Positions 34,967 to 43,703 of a stretch of DNA of 64,000 bases are shown here, one piece after another. Location: contig JBGQGW010000001.1 of NCBI GenBank assembly GCA_041497605.1, positions 6,062 to 70,061 of the forward strand. Reading direction: 5' to 3'. Every line of letters begins with the position of its first letter. Positions within the stretch are counted from its first letter, which is position 1. A program made the position numbers and the translations under genes. The notes beneath the pieces were generated by a model that saw only the letters and a list, made by a program, of their open reading frames with translations, was not told the DNA's origin and ran no database searches. Source of the DNA: JBGPTK01 sp041497605. Lineage in GTDB: Bacteria > Acidobacteriota > Terriglobia > Acidiferrales > UBA7541.

Positions 34967-37042
34967 ATGCCAACTAGCGCTAATCCGGCTCCGCCAGCAG
35001 CGAAGATAAACTCGACGGTCGACTGGTTAATCCCGATCGTGGTTGTCGCCCTAGTGTTCGTGATGCTGGTGCCGGTGCCATCGATCGTGCTCGACCTGTT
35101 CCTGGCTACCAGCATGACGCTGGCAGTGTTGGTTCTGCTTACGTCTTTGTACTTGTTGAAGCCGGTGCAGTTCTCCGTGTTCCCGACGTTGCTGCTTTTC
35201 CTTACGCTTTTTCGTCTCTCGGTCAACATCGCCAGCAGCCGCCGGATTCTGCTGCACGGCAATGAAGGCGCGGGAGCGGCGGGCAAGGTGATCGAAGCGT
35301 TCGGGCAATTTGTTGTCGGCGGCAATTACGTTGTGGGGTTCGTCATCTTCCTGGCCCTGGTGGCGATCCAGTATTTGGTCATTAACCACGGCGCGGTCCG
35401 CACGGCCGAGGTGACGGCGCGTTTCACCCTGGATGCTTTGCCGGGCAAGCAGATGGCGATCGACGCCGACTTGAATGCCGGGATGATTGATGAAGTGCAA
35501 GCCCGAACGCGGCGTCAACAGATCACTCGCGAGGCGGAATTCTACGGCGCGATGGACGGCGCGGCGCGATTTAGCCAGCGAGATTCGATGGCCACCATCC
35601 TGATCACGGCCATCAATATCATTGCTGGATTTTTGATCGGAGTATTCCAACTGAACATTCCATTCCAGGAGGCGTTGAAAACCTATACGGTTCTAACGGT
35701 GGGCGATGGGCTGGTCACGTTGATTCCCTCGCTGCTGGTTTCGGTAGCCGGCGGATTAGTGGTCACGCGTGCCTCTTCGGAAAACACCGTCGGAGTGGAT
35801 ATCTCACGGCAGGTCTTCCAAAAGAAACGGCCGTTGCAGATCGCGGCAGGGGTGATGTTTCTTCTAGCTCTAATTCCCGGCTTGCCAAAGTTCTCTTTCT
35901 TCCTGCTGGCGGCAGTAACCGGCTGGTTGTCTACACGAGCTACTCAACCTTTGACAGGAACGGAAGAAGCGGCAATCCCGCCTGCAGGTGCAAAGAAAAC
36001 AACTCAACAGGAGCAACTGGAAAACCTTCTGAAGTTGGACGAGCTGAGCCTCGAAGTCGGTTATGGACTGGTTCCGTTGGTCGATGAGAGCCGCGGTGGG
36101 CAGCTTCTGCAGCGGATTCGGGCTCTCCGGCAGCACCTTGCGCAGCAACTCGGTTTCCTGGTCCCTTCCATCCACATCACGGACCAGACGAGGCTGAAGC
36201 CTCGTGAATACGTGGTGAAGTTGCGCGGCGCTGAGGTGGCGCGTTGGGAGTTGCAGCAGGACTGCCTGCTGGCGATCAGCTCCGAACCCAATTCGCCGGC
36301 CATCCCAGGACTGGACACGCACGAACCGGCATTCGGCGCAACGGCCAAATGGATCGCGCCGCAACTGCAGGAACAGGCGCTCGCCAATGGGTATGCCGTT
36401 GTGGATCACACCTCGGCACTGGCGACACATCTTGCGGAAGTGGTTCGCCAACATGCTCACGAACTTTTGACGAGGCAGGAAACGAAGCGACTGCTCGATG
36501 CTCTCGCCGAAGCACAACCGAAGCTGGTGGATGAGCTGACGCCCAAACTGCTCAGTCTGGGTGAATTACAAAAGGTCCTGCAGCAACTGCTGCGCGAGCA
36601 GGTATCCATCCGCGACCTGCCCACGATCCTCGAAACATTAATCGATGCGGGCCAAGCCAACAAGAATGCGATTCATTTGGTCGAGATCGTGCGACAGGTC
36701 CTCGGACGTTCCGTGGTGCAGCCTCTTCTTCACGACGACGGGCGACTGCGTGTTCTTTCCCTCGATCCCACGATCGAGGATGAGCTGATGCAGGCTTTCG
36801 ATCCACAAACGGCCGGGCGCGCGCGAACGGGGCAACCACAGTTCTTGCGCCGCTTGCTCGACGGCATCCGCAAAGTGGTCGGCGATAAGCTGGCCATGGA
36901 ATCCACCATCGTCCTCTGCAGCAGCCCCGCGCGGTTTCATCTGCGGCGGTTGCTCGAGCCATTCATTCCGCGAATTGTTGTGCTCTCGCCCGCTGAAATT
37001 CCGCCGTCCGTGACGGTGCAGTCGGTTGGCGTTGTGCAATGA
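34967..37042 (+). CDS. flhA: Flagellar export protein FlhA
   Basis: 691 residues from ATG 34967 (AAGGA 12 bases upstream; a GTG at 34946 is an alternative). About eight N-terminal membrane helices with the FHIPEP family segment (SVNIASSRRILL, AIDADLNAGMID) and a C-terminal cytoplasmic platform binding chaperone-cargo complexes. It is directly followed by the sigma factor, with no flhF or flhG between them, unlike polar flagellar systems. Confidence 0.95.
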   Translation: MPTSANPAPPAAKINSTVDWLIPIVVVALVFVMLVPVPSIVLDLFLATSMTLAVLVLLTSLYLLKPVQFSVFPTLLLFLTLFRLSVNIASSRRILLHGNEGAGAAGKVIEAFGQFVVGGNYVVGFVIFLALVAIQYLVINHGAVRTAEVTARFTLDALPGKQMAIDADLNAGMIDEVQARTRRQQITREAEFYGAMDGAARFSQRDSMATILITAINIIAGFLIGVFQLNIPFQEALKTYTVLTVGDGLVTLIPSLLVSVAGGLVVTRASSENTVGVDISRQVFQKKRPLQIAAGVMFLLALIPGLPKFSFFLLAAVTGWLSTRATQPLTGTEEAAIPPAGAKKTTQQEQLENLLKLDELSLEVGYGLVPLVDESRGGQLLQRIRALRQHLAQQLGFLVPSIHITDQTRLKPREYVVKLRGAEVARWELQQDCLLAISSEPNSPAIPGLDTHEPAFGATAKWIAPQLQEQALANGYAVVDHTSALATHLAEVVRQHAHELLTRQETKRLLDALAEAQPKLVDELTPKLLSLGELQKVLQQLLREQVSIRDLPTILETLIDAGQANKNAIHLVEIVRQVLGRSVVQPLLHDDGRLRVLSLDPTIEDELMQAFDPQTAGRARTGQPQFLRRLLDGIRKVVGDKLAMESTIVLCSSPARFHLRRLLEPFIPRIVVLSPAEIPPSVTVQSVGVVQ

Positions 37043-37064
37043 AACCACGGACGGGAGACAGAAA

Positions 37065-37889
37065 GTGAATCCTGAGAAAGGAAGCGCAAAAGATATGAAC
37101 CCAGCCAAACATGCCTATCGCAAGGCTGCACAGTTCGAAGCGGTGGAACGTGAAAAACTCGTGCTCGATCACCTTTCCCAGGTGCAATACATCGCACGCC
37201 GCATTCACGATCGCTTGCCGAAGCACGTCCCCCTGGATGACCTGATCCAGGCGGGCGTGCTGGGATTGATCGACGCCGTCGATCATTTCGACCCATCCAA
37301 GAATGTCCAGCTCAAGTCCTACGCCAAATTCCGGATTCAAGGCGCGATTCTCGATAACTTGCGCACCATGGATTGGAGCCCGAGAGACCTGCGCCGGCAA
37401 GCGCGGCGAATCGAGGAAGTGCACCTGAAGTTGAAATCAGAATTACTTTGTGCACCAACCGACTCCGAAGTGGCGGCCGAAATGCATATCTCTCTGAACG
37501 AGTATCAGCAGCTACTGGGAGAATTGCGCGGACTTGACCTGGGAAGTTTACAGGAACAGATCGGCGAAGATGGCGAGGGGCAAGACATGCTCGCATTCCT
37601 CGCTAGCGATCCGGAAGAGGATCCTTATGCCATCTGCCATCGATCGGAAAGGAAGGCGCTCCTGTCGAAGACGATCAGTGAGTTAGATGATAAAGAGCGC
37701 CAGGTTCTCGCGTTGTATTACTTCGAGGAACTCACCATGAAGGAAGTGGGAGCGGTTCTTGGAGTAGGGGAATCCCGCGTTTCCCAAATCCATTCGGGAG
37801 CACTGATTCGAATCCGGGTCCGCATGAGGGAATTGTTGGATGAGCGAATGCCGCAGGAGCAGATTGCTCCCCTGGCAGGAAAGGGCTAG
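37065..37889 (+). CDS. fliA: Flagellar sigma factor FliA (sigma-28)
   Basis: About 274 residues. Region 2 contains VQYIARRIHDRLPKHVPLDDLIQAGVLGLIDAVDHFD and SYAKFRIQGAILDNLRTMDW; region 4 holds QVLALYYFEELTMKEVGAVLGVGESRVSQIHS. It directs transcription of late flagellar and chemotaxis genes; seven matching promoters are seen in this window. GTG 37065 (GGGAG upstream) is preferred; TTG 37026 overlaps flhA and ATG 37095 is also possible. Confidence 0.93.
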   Translation: MNPEKGSAKDMNPAKHAYRKAAQFEAVEREKLVLDHLSQVQYIARRIHDRLPKHVPLDDLIQAGVLGLIDAVDHFDPSKNVQLKSYAKFRIQGAILDNLRTMDWSPRDLRRQARRIEEVHLKLKSELLCAPTDSEVAAEMHISLNEYQQLLGELRGLDLGSLQEQIGEDGEGQDMLAFLASDPEEDPYAICHRSERKALLSKTISELDDKERQVLALYYFEELTMKEVGAVLGVGESRVSQIHSGALIRIRVRMRELLDERMPQEQIAPLAGKG

Positions 37890-37900
37890 GGGATATACGC

Positions 37901-38890
37901 ATGGAGAAAATATTAAACCAGGATGAGATTGACGCTCTTTTTCACTCTTCCCAGGGCAGCAAAAGCGAAAGAGTAAGAGAAAGGCCGACGAGAAGGGTAA
38001 CCCGCTGCGATTTTCGCCAGGCGGGGCAGATTAACAAGGATCAAGTCCGGGCCGTCTCGACTCTTCACGATACGTTTGCCGCGAACATCACGAATTCTCT
38101 CGCGGCCCATCTGCGCGTCGCCTTTGAAGTAAATCTTGTCTCCGTGGAGCAACTCAAGTACGCCGAGTTCCTCGGCCGAATGCCCGAGCTGACCTACTTG
38201 GCTTCGCTCGGCATTCAACCGCTGGAATCCAGCGGGCTCATGCAAATGGATCTTTCGCTGGCCTTTCCGATCATCGATCTTGTTCTGGGAGGGCTCGGGA
38301 AGGGCGGCGTTGATGATCGCGGAATCACCGATATTGAAGAGCAAATTCTGGAAAGCGTGGTCCGGGTGATTATCCGGGAGCTCGAGGCGACCTGGCAGAC
38401 AGTTTTGGAAGTGGGATTTTCCTTTGACCGTAGGCAACTTGCGGCGCAGGTGTTCAGTTTGATGTCCCCGACCGAAAAAGTGCTGTCCCTCAGCTTTGAG
38501 ATTCGCATGCCGGATGCGAGAGGCATGCTAAATGTTGCGTTCCCGGCGGTAGTTTCGAATGCATTGTTGCGAAAACTTTCCGCCCAATGGGTCGGGCCGA
38601 GACCGATCGGATCATCCTCCAGCCGGGAACAGATCCGGCAGCGGTTGTCGGATTGCCAATTCCGAGTGGAACTCAATCTGCCCACTACATTGGTTCCGAT
38701 TCGTCAGTTGCTCACGCTGGAGAAAGGCAATGTGATCACACTGAAGCAACGCGCCGGCGCTCCTGCCTGCTTGTCTGTGAGCTCAAAGGATATGTTCTTG
38801 GCATTCCCCGTGAGTTGCGGAACGCAGCGCGGGGCACGCGTGCAGCAGCCACTGTCGTTAGTAGATAAACAGCCGAAGGAGGCCAAATGA
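37901..38890 (+). CDS. fliM: Flagellar motor switch protein FliM
   Basis: 329 residues. The N-terminal CheY-binding peptide ILNQDEIDALF is intact, followed by the CheC-like middle domain (LGRMPELTYLASLGIQPLESSG) and a C-terminal SpoA domain (about 240-320). It forms the C-ring middle and receives CheY-P. Four-base overlap with the next gene (ATGA, 38887-38890). Confidence 0.95.
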   Translation: MEKILNQDEIDALFHSSQGSKSERVRERPTRRVTRCDFRQAGQINKDQVRAVSTLHDTFAANITNSLAAHLRVAFEVNLVSVEQLKYAEFLGRMPELTYLASLGIQPLESSGLMQMDLSLAFPIIDLVLGGLGKGGVDDRGITDIEEQILESVVRVIIRELEATWQTVLEVGFSFDRRQLAAQVFSLMSPTEKVLSLSFEIRMPDARGMLNVAFPAVVSNALLRKLSAQWVGPRPIGSSSSREQIRQRLSDCQFRVELNLPTTLVPIRQLLTLEKGNVITLKQRAGAPACLSVSSKDMFLAFPVSCGTQRGARVQQPLSLVDKQPKEAK

Positions 38891-39819
38891 CCGACCAGGC
38901 TTCTCAGCCGCTGCCAGCCGAAGTTCAGGAGTTCCTGAATTTGTGGGCTGCCGGTTTTTCGCAAGTGCTCGAACAGGTGGGCGGCAATCCTTCCACGGCG
39001 AAGACGACTCCAGTGCTCGAAGAAGCCGGGAAGGATGAATCAAAGCCAGAGGTAACGGCGGGGGAGCAGTCTGCTGCTCCGACGGTTCGCACCCGATTTC
39101 TTGCGGGTGGATTGATTCGCGGTGAACTCGCTTTCACAACCGCGGATTTCCAAGCAGTTCAACTTGGGCAAATCCTGATGTCCGAACCGCTCGATCCCGC
39201 TATGTCATTTGACGAAGGCCATCGTGACGCCTATGCAGAGCTACTTCGGCAGGTGGCGGGTGCGGTGGCGACTTCCGTCAAAGCAAAATTCGGCGGCCCA
39301 ATCGATTTTACTTATGCAGGAGTTGAGCCTTCCTCCTGGACCGCTGGGGCTCGCGCCGAGTTGAGCATTGTGATCCAGGGGGGGCTAGAGATTGATTTGA
39401 ACGTGGAACTCGAAGGCGCCCTGGTAGAGACCATACGGAAGAAATCGGCGCCGGTGGCTCGAGCTGCGCCTGCAGCGGCGGCTGAGCCTGCCGGATTGCC
39501 GGTAGCTGCTCTAGAAGACGATGGGTCCATCGCATCTGTCATCCTCGATGGGCATGGATCCAATCTGGATCTCCTGCTCGATGTGGAATTGGACGTCAGC
39601 ATCCGCTTCGGGCAAAGGGAGATGCTATTGCGAGATGTGCTGGATTTACGGACAGGGGCAGTCATCGAATTGGAGCGGGAGGTGGACGAGCCGGCGGAAC
39701 TGCTGGTGGCGGGCCGGGTAGTGGCACATGGGGAAGTAGTGGTAGTCGACGGAAGTTACGGCCTGCGGATTACGGAAATTCTCAGCCCGCTGGAAAGAAT
39801 CAAGAGCGTAGCAGCCTAG
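38887..39819 (+). CDS. FliN/FliY-like C-ring protein with degenerate CheC-like domain
   Basis: 310 residues. An N-terminal CheC-like domain (about 60-190) is joined by an Ala/Pro linker to a C-terminal SpoA domain (about 225-305; DVELDVSIRFGQREMLLRDVLDLRTGAVIELE). The layout is that of FliY. The phosphatase motif [D/S]xxxExxN reads DAYAELLR, so the Asn is lost and CheY-P dephosphorylation is unlikely. It is coupled to fliM. Alternative name: long FliN. Confidence 0.85.
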   Translation: MTDQASQPLPAEVQEFLNLWAAGFSQVLEQVGGNPSTAKTTPVLEEAGKDESKPEVTAGEQSAAPTVRTRFLAGGLIRGELAFTTADFQAVQLGQILMSEPLDPAMSFDEGHRDAYAELLRQVAGAVATSVKAKFGGPIDFTYAGVEPSSWTAGARAELSIVIQGGLEIDLNVELEGALVETIRKKSAPVARAAPAAAAEPAGLPVAALEDDGSIASVILDGHGSNLDLLLDVELDVSIRFGQREMLLRDVLDLRTGAVIELEREVDEPAELLVAGRVVAHGEVVVVDGSYGLRITEILSPLERIKSVAA

Positions 39820-39826
39820 GGAGAAT

Positions 39827-40714
39827 ATGAGCACAGCAGGCACAATACAAATTCCGGAAGAAGTCTATCGTAAACCCAGGAAGCAATCCGGGCTGAGGAA
39901 GATGCTACCGCGATGCGAGAACGAGGATTGCAGTTCGCATGGCGCGTTGTGGCCGCGGCTGAAACGCTGGTCGGCTGGGATCCGCTTGCATGACCGGTGG
40001 TATTGCGGGGCGGAGTGTCTTGAACGAGCAGCCACGGAACTATTTACCGGATTGATCCATGCGGCGAGGCCAGCAAAGGTTAAAACGCACCGGATTCCTC
40101 TCGGATTGTTGCTGCTCTCCAAAGGCGTCATCAACGAGGAGCAACTCAAAACGGCTCTGCAGACGCAGCGCGAGGCCGGCAATGGCCGAATCGGGGAGTG
40201 GCTGCGCCGATTAAGCTACGCTTCAGAGCAGGACATCGCCGCAGGGGTAGCCGTGCAATGGGGTTGTCCGGTGTTTCCGCTGGAACGTGAACGAGGCTAC
40301 ATGGACTGCGCCCGTTTACTTCCGCTTCACCTACTCGAATCAGCGCGGATGATACCCGTGTACATGTCACGAGATCGAAGTTTGGTTTATCTCGCTTTCT
40401 CCAACCGGATCGATCACACAACCATGTACGGGGTTGAAAGAATGCTGGAATGTAGAACCGTTCCATGTGTGGTCACCGATTCGTCGTTGGCTCATGCCCT
40501 CGACGAAATCCGCCAGATCACTCGGCCGAATCAAGTCTCCTTCGATAGCGACCGTAATCCGCAGGAAATGGCCCGAGCAACTCGGGGTTACGCCATGCAA
40601 CTAGAAGCACACGAGATCCGGGTGGGAGGATTCGAGCGAGATGCCTGGGTGCGATTTTTCGGCGCTGGCCAGCCGCGCGACCTTCTGTTCCATCTTGCAC
40701 CTGCAAACGCCTAA
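39827..40714 (+). CDS. Zinc-finger plus MshEN-domain protein, probable c-di-GMP receptor
   Basis: 295 residues, soluble. N-terminal cysteines C30, C35, C60 and C64 make a CxxxxC...CxxxC zinc-knuckle. Residues about 89-144 match the tandem MshEN motif: RIPLGLLLLSKGVINEEQL then LQTQ, and RIGEWLRRLSYASEQDIAAG then VAVQ. MshEN binds cyclic-di-GMP in pili and secretion ATPases, where it is the N-terminal domain; here no ATPase follows. A C-terminal domain (about 150-295) has no recognised motif. It ends the fliL-to-fliN2 operon, seven bases after the FliN-like gene, which points to a role at the switch complex or in gene regulation. Confidence 0.8.
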   Translation: MSTAGTIQIPEEVYRKPRKQSGLRKMLPRCENEDCSSHGALWPRLKRWSAGIRLHDRWYCGAECLERAATELFTGLIHAARPAKVKTHRIPLGLLLLSKGVINEEQLKTALQTQREAGNGRIGEWLRRLSYASEQDIAAGVAVQWGCPVFPLERERGYMDCARLLPLHLLESARMIPVYMSRDRSLVYLAFSNRIDHTTMYGVERMLECRTVPCVVTDSSLAHALDEIRQITRPNQVSFDSDRNPQEMARATRGYAMQLEAHEIRVGGFERDAWVRFFGAGQPRDLLFHLAPANA

Positions 40715-40761
40715 GCCGTTTAGATTCTCTGATTGGGAATGATCGCTCAGGACGAAACAAT

Positions 40762-40788
40762 TAAAGAACTCACTCGTCGTGCCGATGA
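40762..40788 (+). promoter_or_regulatory. Sigma-28 promoter of HDOD-cheY-cheX
   Basis: TAAA (40762-40765), exactly 15 bases, GCCGATGA (40781-40788). This matches the FliA consensus TAAA-N15-GCCGATAA. The predicted start near 40795 is ten bases before the TTG start of the HDOD gene. Confidence 0.8.
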
Positions 40789-40804
40789 AATCTAAGCAGG
40801 CCAT

Positions 40805-41809
40805 TTGGGTGAGAGCCTTATGGATTTACTTCAACGGTCCGGGCGGACCACGGCGATGAGCATCCGGACTCCACCTGAGGTTCAACAACGCAGAAAGCAA
40901 AGGTTGCTGGCGATCTTGGCCGAGGCACTGCCCACATTGCCTTGCTACGTTTTCGAGTTGAACACGTTGCTGGGAGCATCGGTAGTGGATCTCAAGCGTG
41001 TTTGCAAGGTGATCCGCCGTGATCCAAGTCTCACTGCTCAGGTCATTCGGGTCTGCAACTCTGCTCTGTTCGGTTTGCGGCGCCGGATCTTTCGCGTGGA
41101 GGATGCCGCCATTTTGATGGGCATCGAAAGGCTTCGCACGATGGTGCTGACCTGTTCCTTGCTTGAATTCACCGGCGATTGGAGCGATGGAGAGAAAGTA
41201 CGAGCGTATTGGCATCATTCTTTCCTGACGGCGATGCTGAGCGAACGAATTGCCCGTTGGATCCGGCACGCGGAGCCGGAGCAGGCATATCTGGCTGGGC
41301 TTCTCCATGACGTGGGAAAGCTGCCGCTGATGATGGTTTTGGCCGAGGAAGGACCCGGCCGTCCAATCGTGCTGCCCACGAACAGCTCCGGGGAACTGGA
41401 ACAGGAAAGGGAGTATTTTGGTTTGGATCATTGTGAAGTGGGGCGATGGATGGGGATTTCCTGGAATTTTTTCCCATGTCACATTGATGTGTTCGAATCC
41501 CATCATGCGCCCGAATCCGCGATGCACGATCCCACTCTGGTGGGAATCGTGGCGGCGGCGGATCATTTTTGCGAATCACGCGAGAAGTCTTGCGAGCAGG
41601 AAACCGCGGATGCGAAATCGGCCGCCGCGAAGGATGAAGAGGAGTTTATCGGCCGCTGTTTGCCTGCTGTGAATGCAGACGAGCGGCAAAAAATCCTCCA
41701 GACGCTGGGAGTGGAATACATAAGTCTTCACAAGCTGTTCGAATCCTCTCAGGTGGGAAGCAAAGATCCCGTGGCAAAGGTTACTTCGATTTCCAGCAGG
41801 GGAGAGTGA
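40805..41809 (+). CDS. HDOD domain signalling protein
   Basis: 334 residues. HDOD domain (about 30-240) with CKVIRRDPSLTAQVIRVCNSALFGLRRR, MGIERLRTMVLTCSLLEF and LLHDVGKL. HDOD proteins are HD-related signalling or scaffold modules, generally without phosphodiesterase activity. It heads a sigma-28 unit with a CheY and a CheX. Start is TTG 40805 or ATG 40820. Asp in HDVG and H of GLDHCEVG are retained; whether it is catalytic is unknown. Confidence 0.85.
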   Translation: MGESLMDLLQRSGRTTAMSIRTPPEVQQRRKQRLLAILAEALPTLPCYVFELNTLLGASVVDLKRVCKVIRRDPSLTAQVIRVCNSALFGLRRRIFRVEDAAILMGIERLRTMVLTCSLLEFTGDWSDGEKVRAYWHHSFLTAMLSERIARWIRHAEPEQAYLAGLLHDVGKLPLMMVLAEEGPGRPIVLPTNSSGELEQEREYFGLDHCEVGRWMGISWNFFPCHIDVFESHHAPESAMHDPTLVGIVAAADHFCESREKSCEQETADAKSAAAKDEEEFIGRCLPAVNADERQKILQTLGVEYISLHKLFESSQVGSKDPVAKVTSISSRGE

Positions 41810-41812
41810 GCG

Positions 41813-42199
41813 ATGAAGAAAATATCGGTACTGATCATAGATGACTCCGCGGTGATGCGTAAGATCGTCGAGCGGTCGCTGCGCCAGGCAGGACTCGAAC
41901 TGGTCAAGGTGCTCGAAGCCGGGAACGGTGTCGAAGCATTAGCCGCACTCCGGCGAGAGAAGGTGGACCTTATCTTGAGCGACATCAACATGCCATCGAT
42001 GGATGGGCTGGAATTTCTCAAGCAGCTGCCCACCATTGAATCCGCGAAGGGAGTTCCGGTGGTGATGATCACTACGGAAGGCAGCGAATCCCGAGTGGTG
42101 GAAGCAATTTCGGCAGGCGCAAGCGGTTATATCCGCAAGCCCTTTACACCCGACCAGGTGAAAGAGCGGGTGGCATCTCTTGTGGAGGGCTTAGAATGA
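41813..42199 (+). CDS. CheY-like single-domain response regulator
   Basis: 128 residues. Acidic pair DD (IIDDSAVMRK), phosphorylatable Asp in LILSDINMPSMDG, Thr in VVMITTEG and Lys in GYIRKPF. It presumably carries the signal from the CheA kinase to FliM, or acts in a side-branch regulated by CheX, whose gene overlaps its stop by four bases (ATGA). Confidence 0.92.
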   Translation: MKKISVLIIDDSAVMRKIVERSLRQAGLELVKVLEAGNGVEALAALRREKVDLILSDINMPSMDGLEFLKQLPTIESAKGVPVVMITTEGSESRVVEAISAGASGYIRKPFTPDQVKERVASLVEGLE

Positions 42200-42687
42200 G
42201 CCAGCATTCAAATTCAAATATATCGACAACGATTCATCCCCATCGTGCATGGGACAAACATATGGAGGACTCCACTGCCGAAGTCTTTGAAATGATGGTC
42301 GGTGGGCCGATTGAGCTGATGACGGATGCCGGCGCCACTGCAACGGGCGACATCACCGGAATGATCGGCCTGGCTGGCGCCCTTTGCGGGGTTCTTAGTA
42401 TCCGTTGTACGCAGGGTGCTGCCGAAAAGATCGCCTATCGGATGCTGGGCGGAACCGACAACTCTGCGAGCAGCCTGCGTGATGCCCTGGGAGAAATCTG
42501 TAACATGGTTGCCGGAAACTTGAAAAACAAAATCCCCGGCCTAGCCGATTCCTGCATGCTTTCTGTGCCCACCGTCGTCTGCGGAGAAGATTACGAACTG
42601 TATACCATGGTGGATGGCGAACGCTTCCAGATCGCCATGAATTTTGAAGGGCTGCCTATCTGGATCGCACTCTCGCTCCACAACTAA
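42196..42687 (+). CDS. cheX: CheX-like CheY-P phosphatase
   Basis: 163 residues. The family motif [D/S]xxxExxN is intact (DALGEICNMVAGN), so it should dephosphorylate the CheY encoded immediately upstream. A C-terminal half repeats the alpha/beta fold weakly. CheX proteins act as dimers. This pair would shorten the motor signal. A hairpin follows the stop. Confidence 0.82.
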   Translation: MSQHSNSNISTTIHPHRAWDKHMEDSTAEVFEMMVGGPIELMTDAGATATGDITGMIGLAGALCGVLSIRCTQGAAEKIAYRMLGGTDNSASSLRDALGEICNMVAGNLKNKIPGLADSCMLSVPTVVCGEDYELYTMVDGERFQIAMNFEGLPIWIALSLHN

Positions 42688-42714
42688 TCGCCAACCTTTA
42701 CCGATCAAATCTGG

Positions 42715-42743
42715 CCGGGGATTTAGAGTTTTCTAATCCCCGG
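42715..42743 (+). terminator. Hairpin after cheX
   Basis: CCGGGGATT (42715-42723) and AATCCCCGG (42735-42743) form a perfect nine-base stem with an 11-base AT-rich loop, 28 bases after the stop. No immediate T-run; a T-rich stretch occurs 20 bases on. A terminator or RNA-stability element that separates cheX from flgF. Confidence 0.5.
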
Positions 42744-42888
42744 GCTGGCGAGGATTACGGATTCTCGTTTTCTTGGCTTCTTGTGCTGTCCGAACTCTCT
42801 AGGCCGATGCCTCTCCAATTTTCCCCGTTTTAGCCGCCCATAAGTCCTGCCAATGCTTCATTCGCTCCTCATCCAATCCTAATCTTCT

Positions 42889-42906
42889 TTGGAGCTGAGA
42901 ATGCTT
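42889..42906 (+). promoter_or_regulatory. Candidate sigma-54 promoter of flgF operon
   Basis: TTGGAGCTGAGAATGCTT: GG (42891-42892) and GC (42903-42904) are ten bases apart; TGG and TGCTT agree with consensus. Predicted start near 42916 falls directly before GGAGG (42917-42921), the flgF ribosome site, the same layout as at fliK. Confidence 0.55.
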
Positions 42907-42929
42907 TCTCAGTCATGGAGGTCGAGCCC

Positions 42930-43685
42930 ATGGACAGCGGATATTACGCGGCATTCTCCGGACTTCTGGCGCGTACGCAGGCGCTGGACGTCGTAGCCAA
43001 TAACCTGGCGAACGTGAATACGACGGGATACAAGTCCCAGCACGAATTCTACGATGCACTGACTGCGAGCCAGGAAAATGCATCGCTCAGCCCGATCAAC
43101 CAGGCGGCCAATCGTTTCGGAGTGTTGGGGGGCAATTTTGTTGATGTTCACGCCGGGCCCTTTGAGCCGACGGGAAACAGCCTCGACTTATCGATCCAGA
43201 AGGCGGGGTTCTTCGCTGTGCAAACGAAGTCCGGAGTGCGATACACGCGAAACGGGAATTTCCAGCTGAATAGCGCTCGACAACTCGTCACAAAGGAAGG
43301 CGACCCAGTCTTGGGGATTGGCGGCCCAACGATGGTTACGGACGCTCCGATTACGGTTCCTCCCGGCGAGCTCTCCGTGAGTGCCGATGGAACACTTTCC
43401 GTGGCCGGCACCTTGGCGGGGCAGTTGCGCGTCGTCGAACTCACACAGGGAGCGCAATTGGCCCCCGAGGGGAATTCTTATTTTTTGGCGCCTGCCGGGA
43501 GCGTGCACCCTTCGCTGAATCCGGAAGTGCAGCAGGGATCGTTGGAAGGATCGAATATGAATCCGGTAGCCGGCACGGTGGCGCTGATTGCCATCCAACG
43601 TTCCGCGCAGATGATGGAACGCGCGCTTTCGATTTTTAACAACGATTTTAACCGAACCGCGGCAGAGCAAGTCGCGCGAGATTAA
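42930..43685 (+). CDS. flgF: Flagellar rod protein FlgF
   Basis: 251 residues from ATG 42930, selected by GGAGG eight bases upstream (ATG 42915 is too early). The N-terminus YYAAFSGLLARTQALDVVANNLANVNTTGYKS and the C-terminal NMNPVAGTVALIAIQRSAQMMERALSIFNND are typical of the FlgF/FlgG rod family. It is a proximal rod subunit; 18 bases upstream of flgG. Confidence 0.93.
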   Translation: MDSGYYAAFSGLLARTQALDVVANNLANVNTTGYKSQHEFYDALTASQENASLSPINQAANRFGVLGGNFVDVHAGPFEPTGNSLDLSIQKAGFFAVQTKSGVRYTRNGNFQLNSARQLVTKEGDPVLGIGGPTMVTDAPITVPPGELSVSADGTLSVAGTLAGQLRVVELTQGAQLAPEGNSYFLAPAGSVHPSLNPEVQQGSLEGSNMNPVAGTVALIAIQRSAQMMERALSIFNNDFNRTAAEQVARD

Positions 43686-43703
43686 TAACCCCAAGGAGAA
43701 ACA

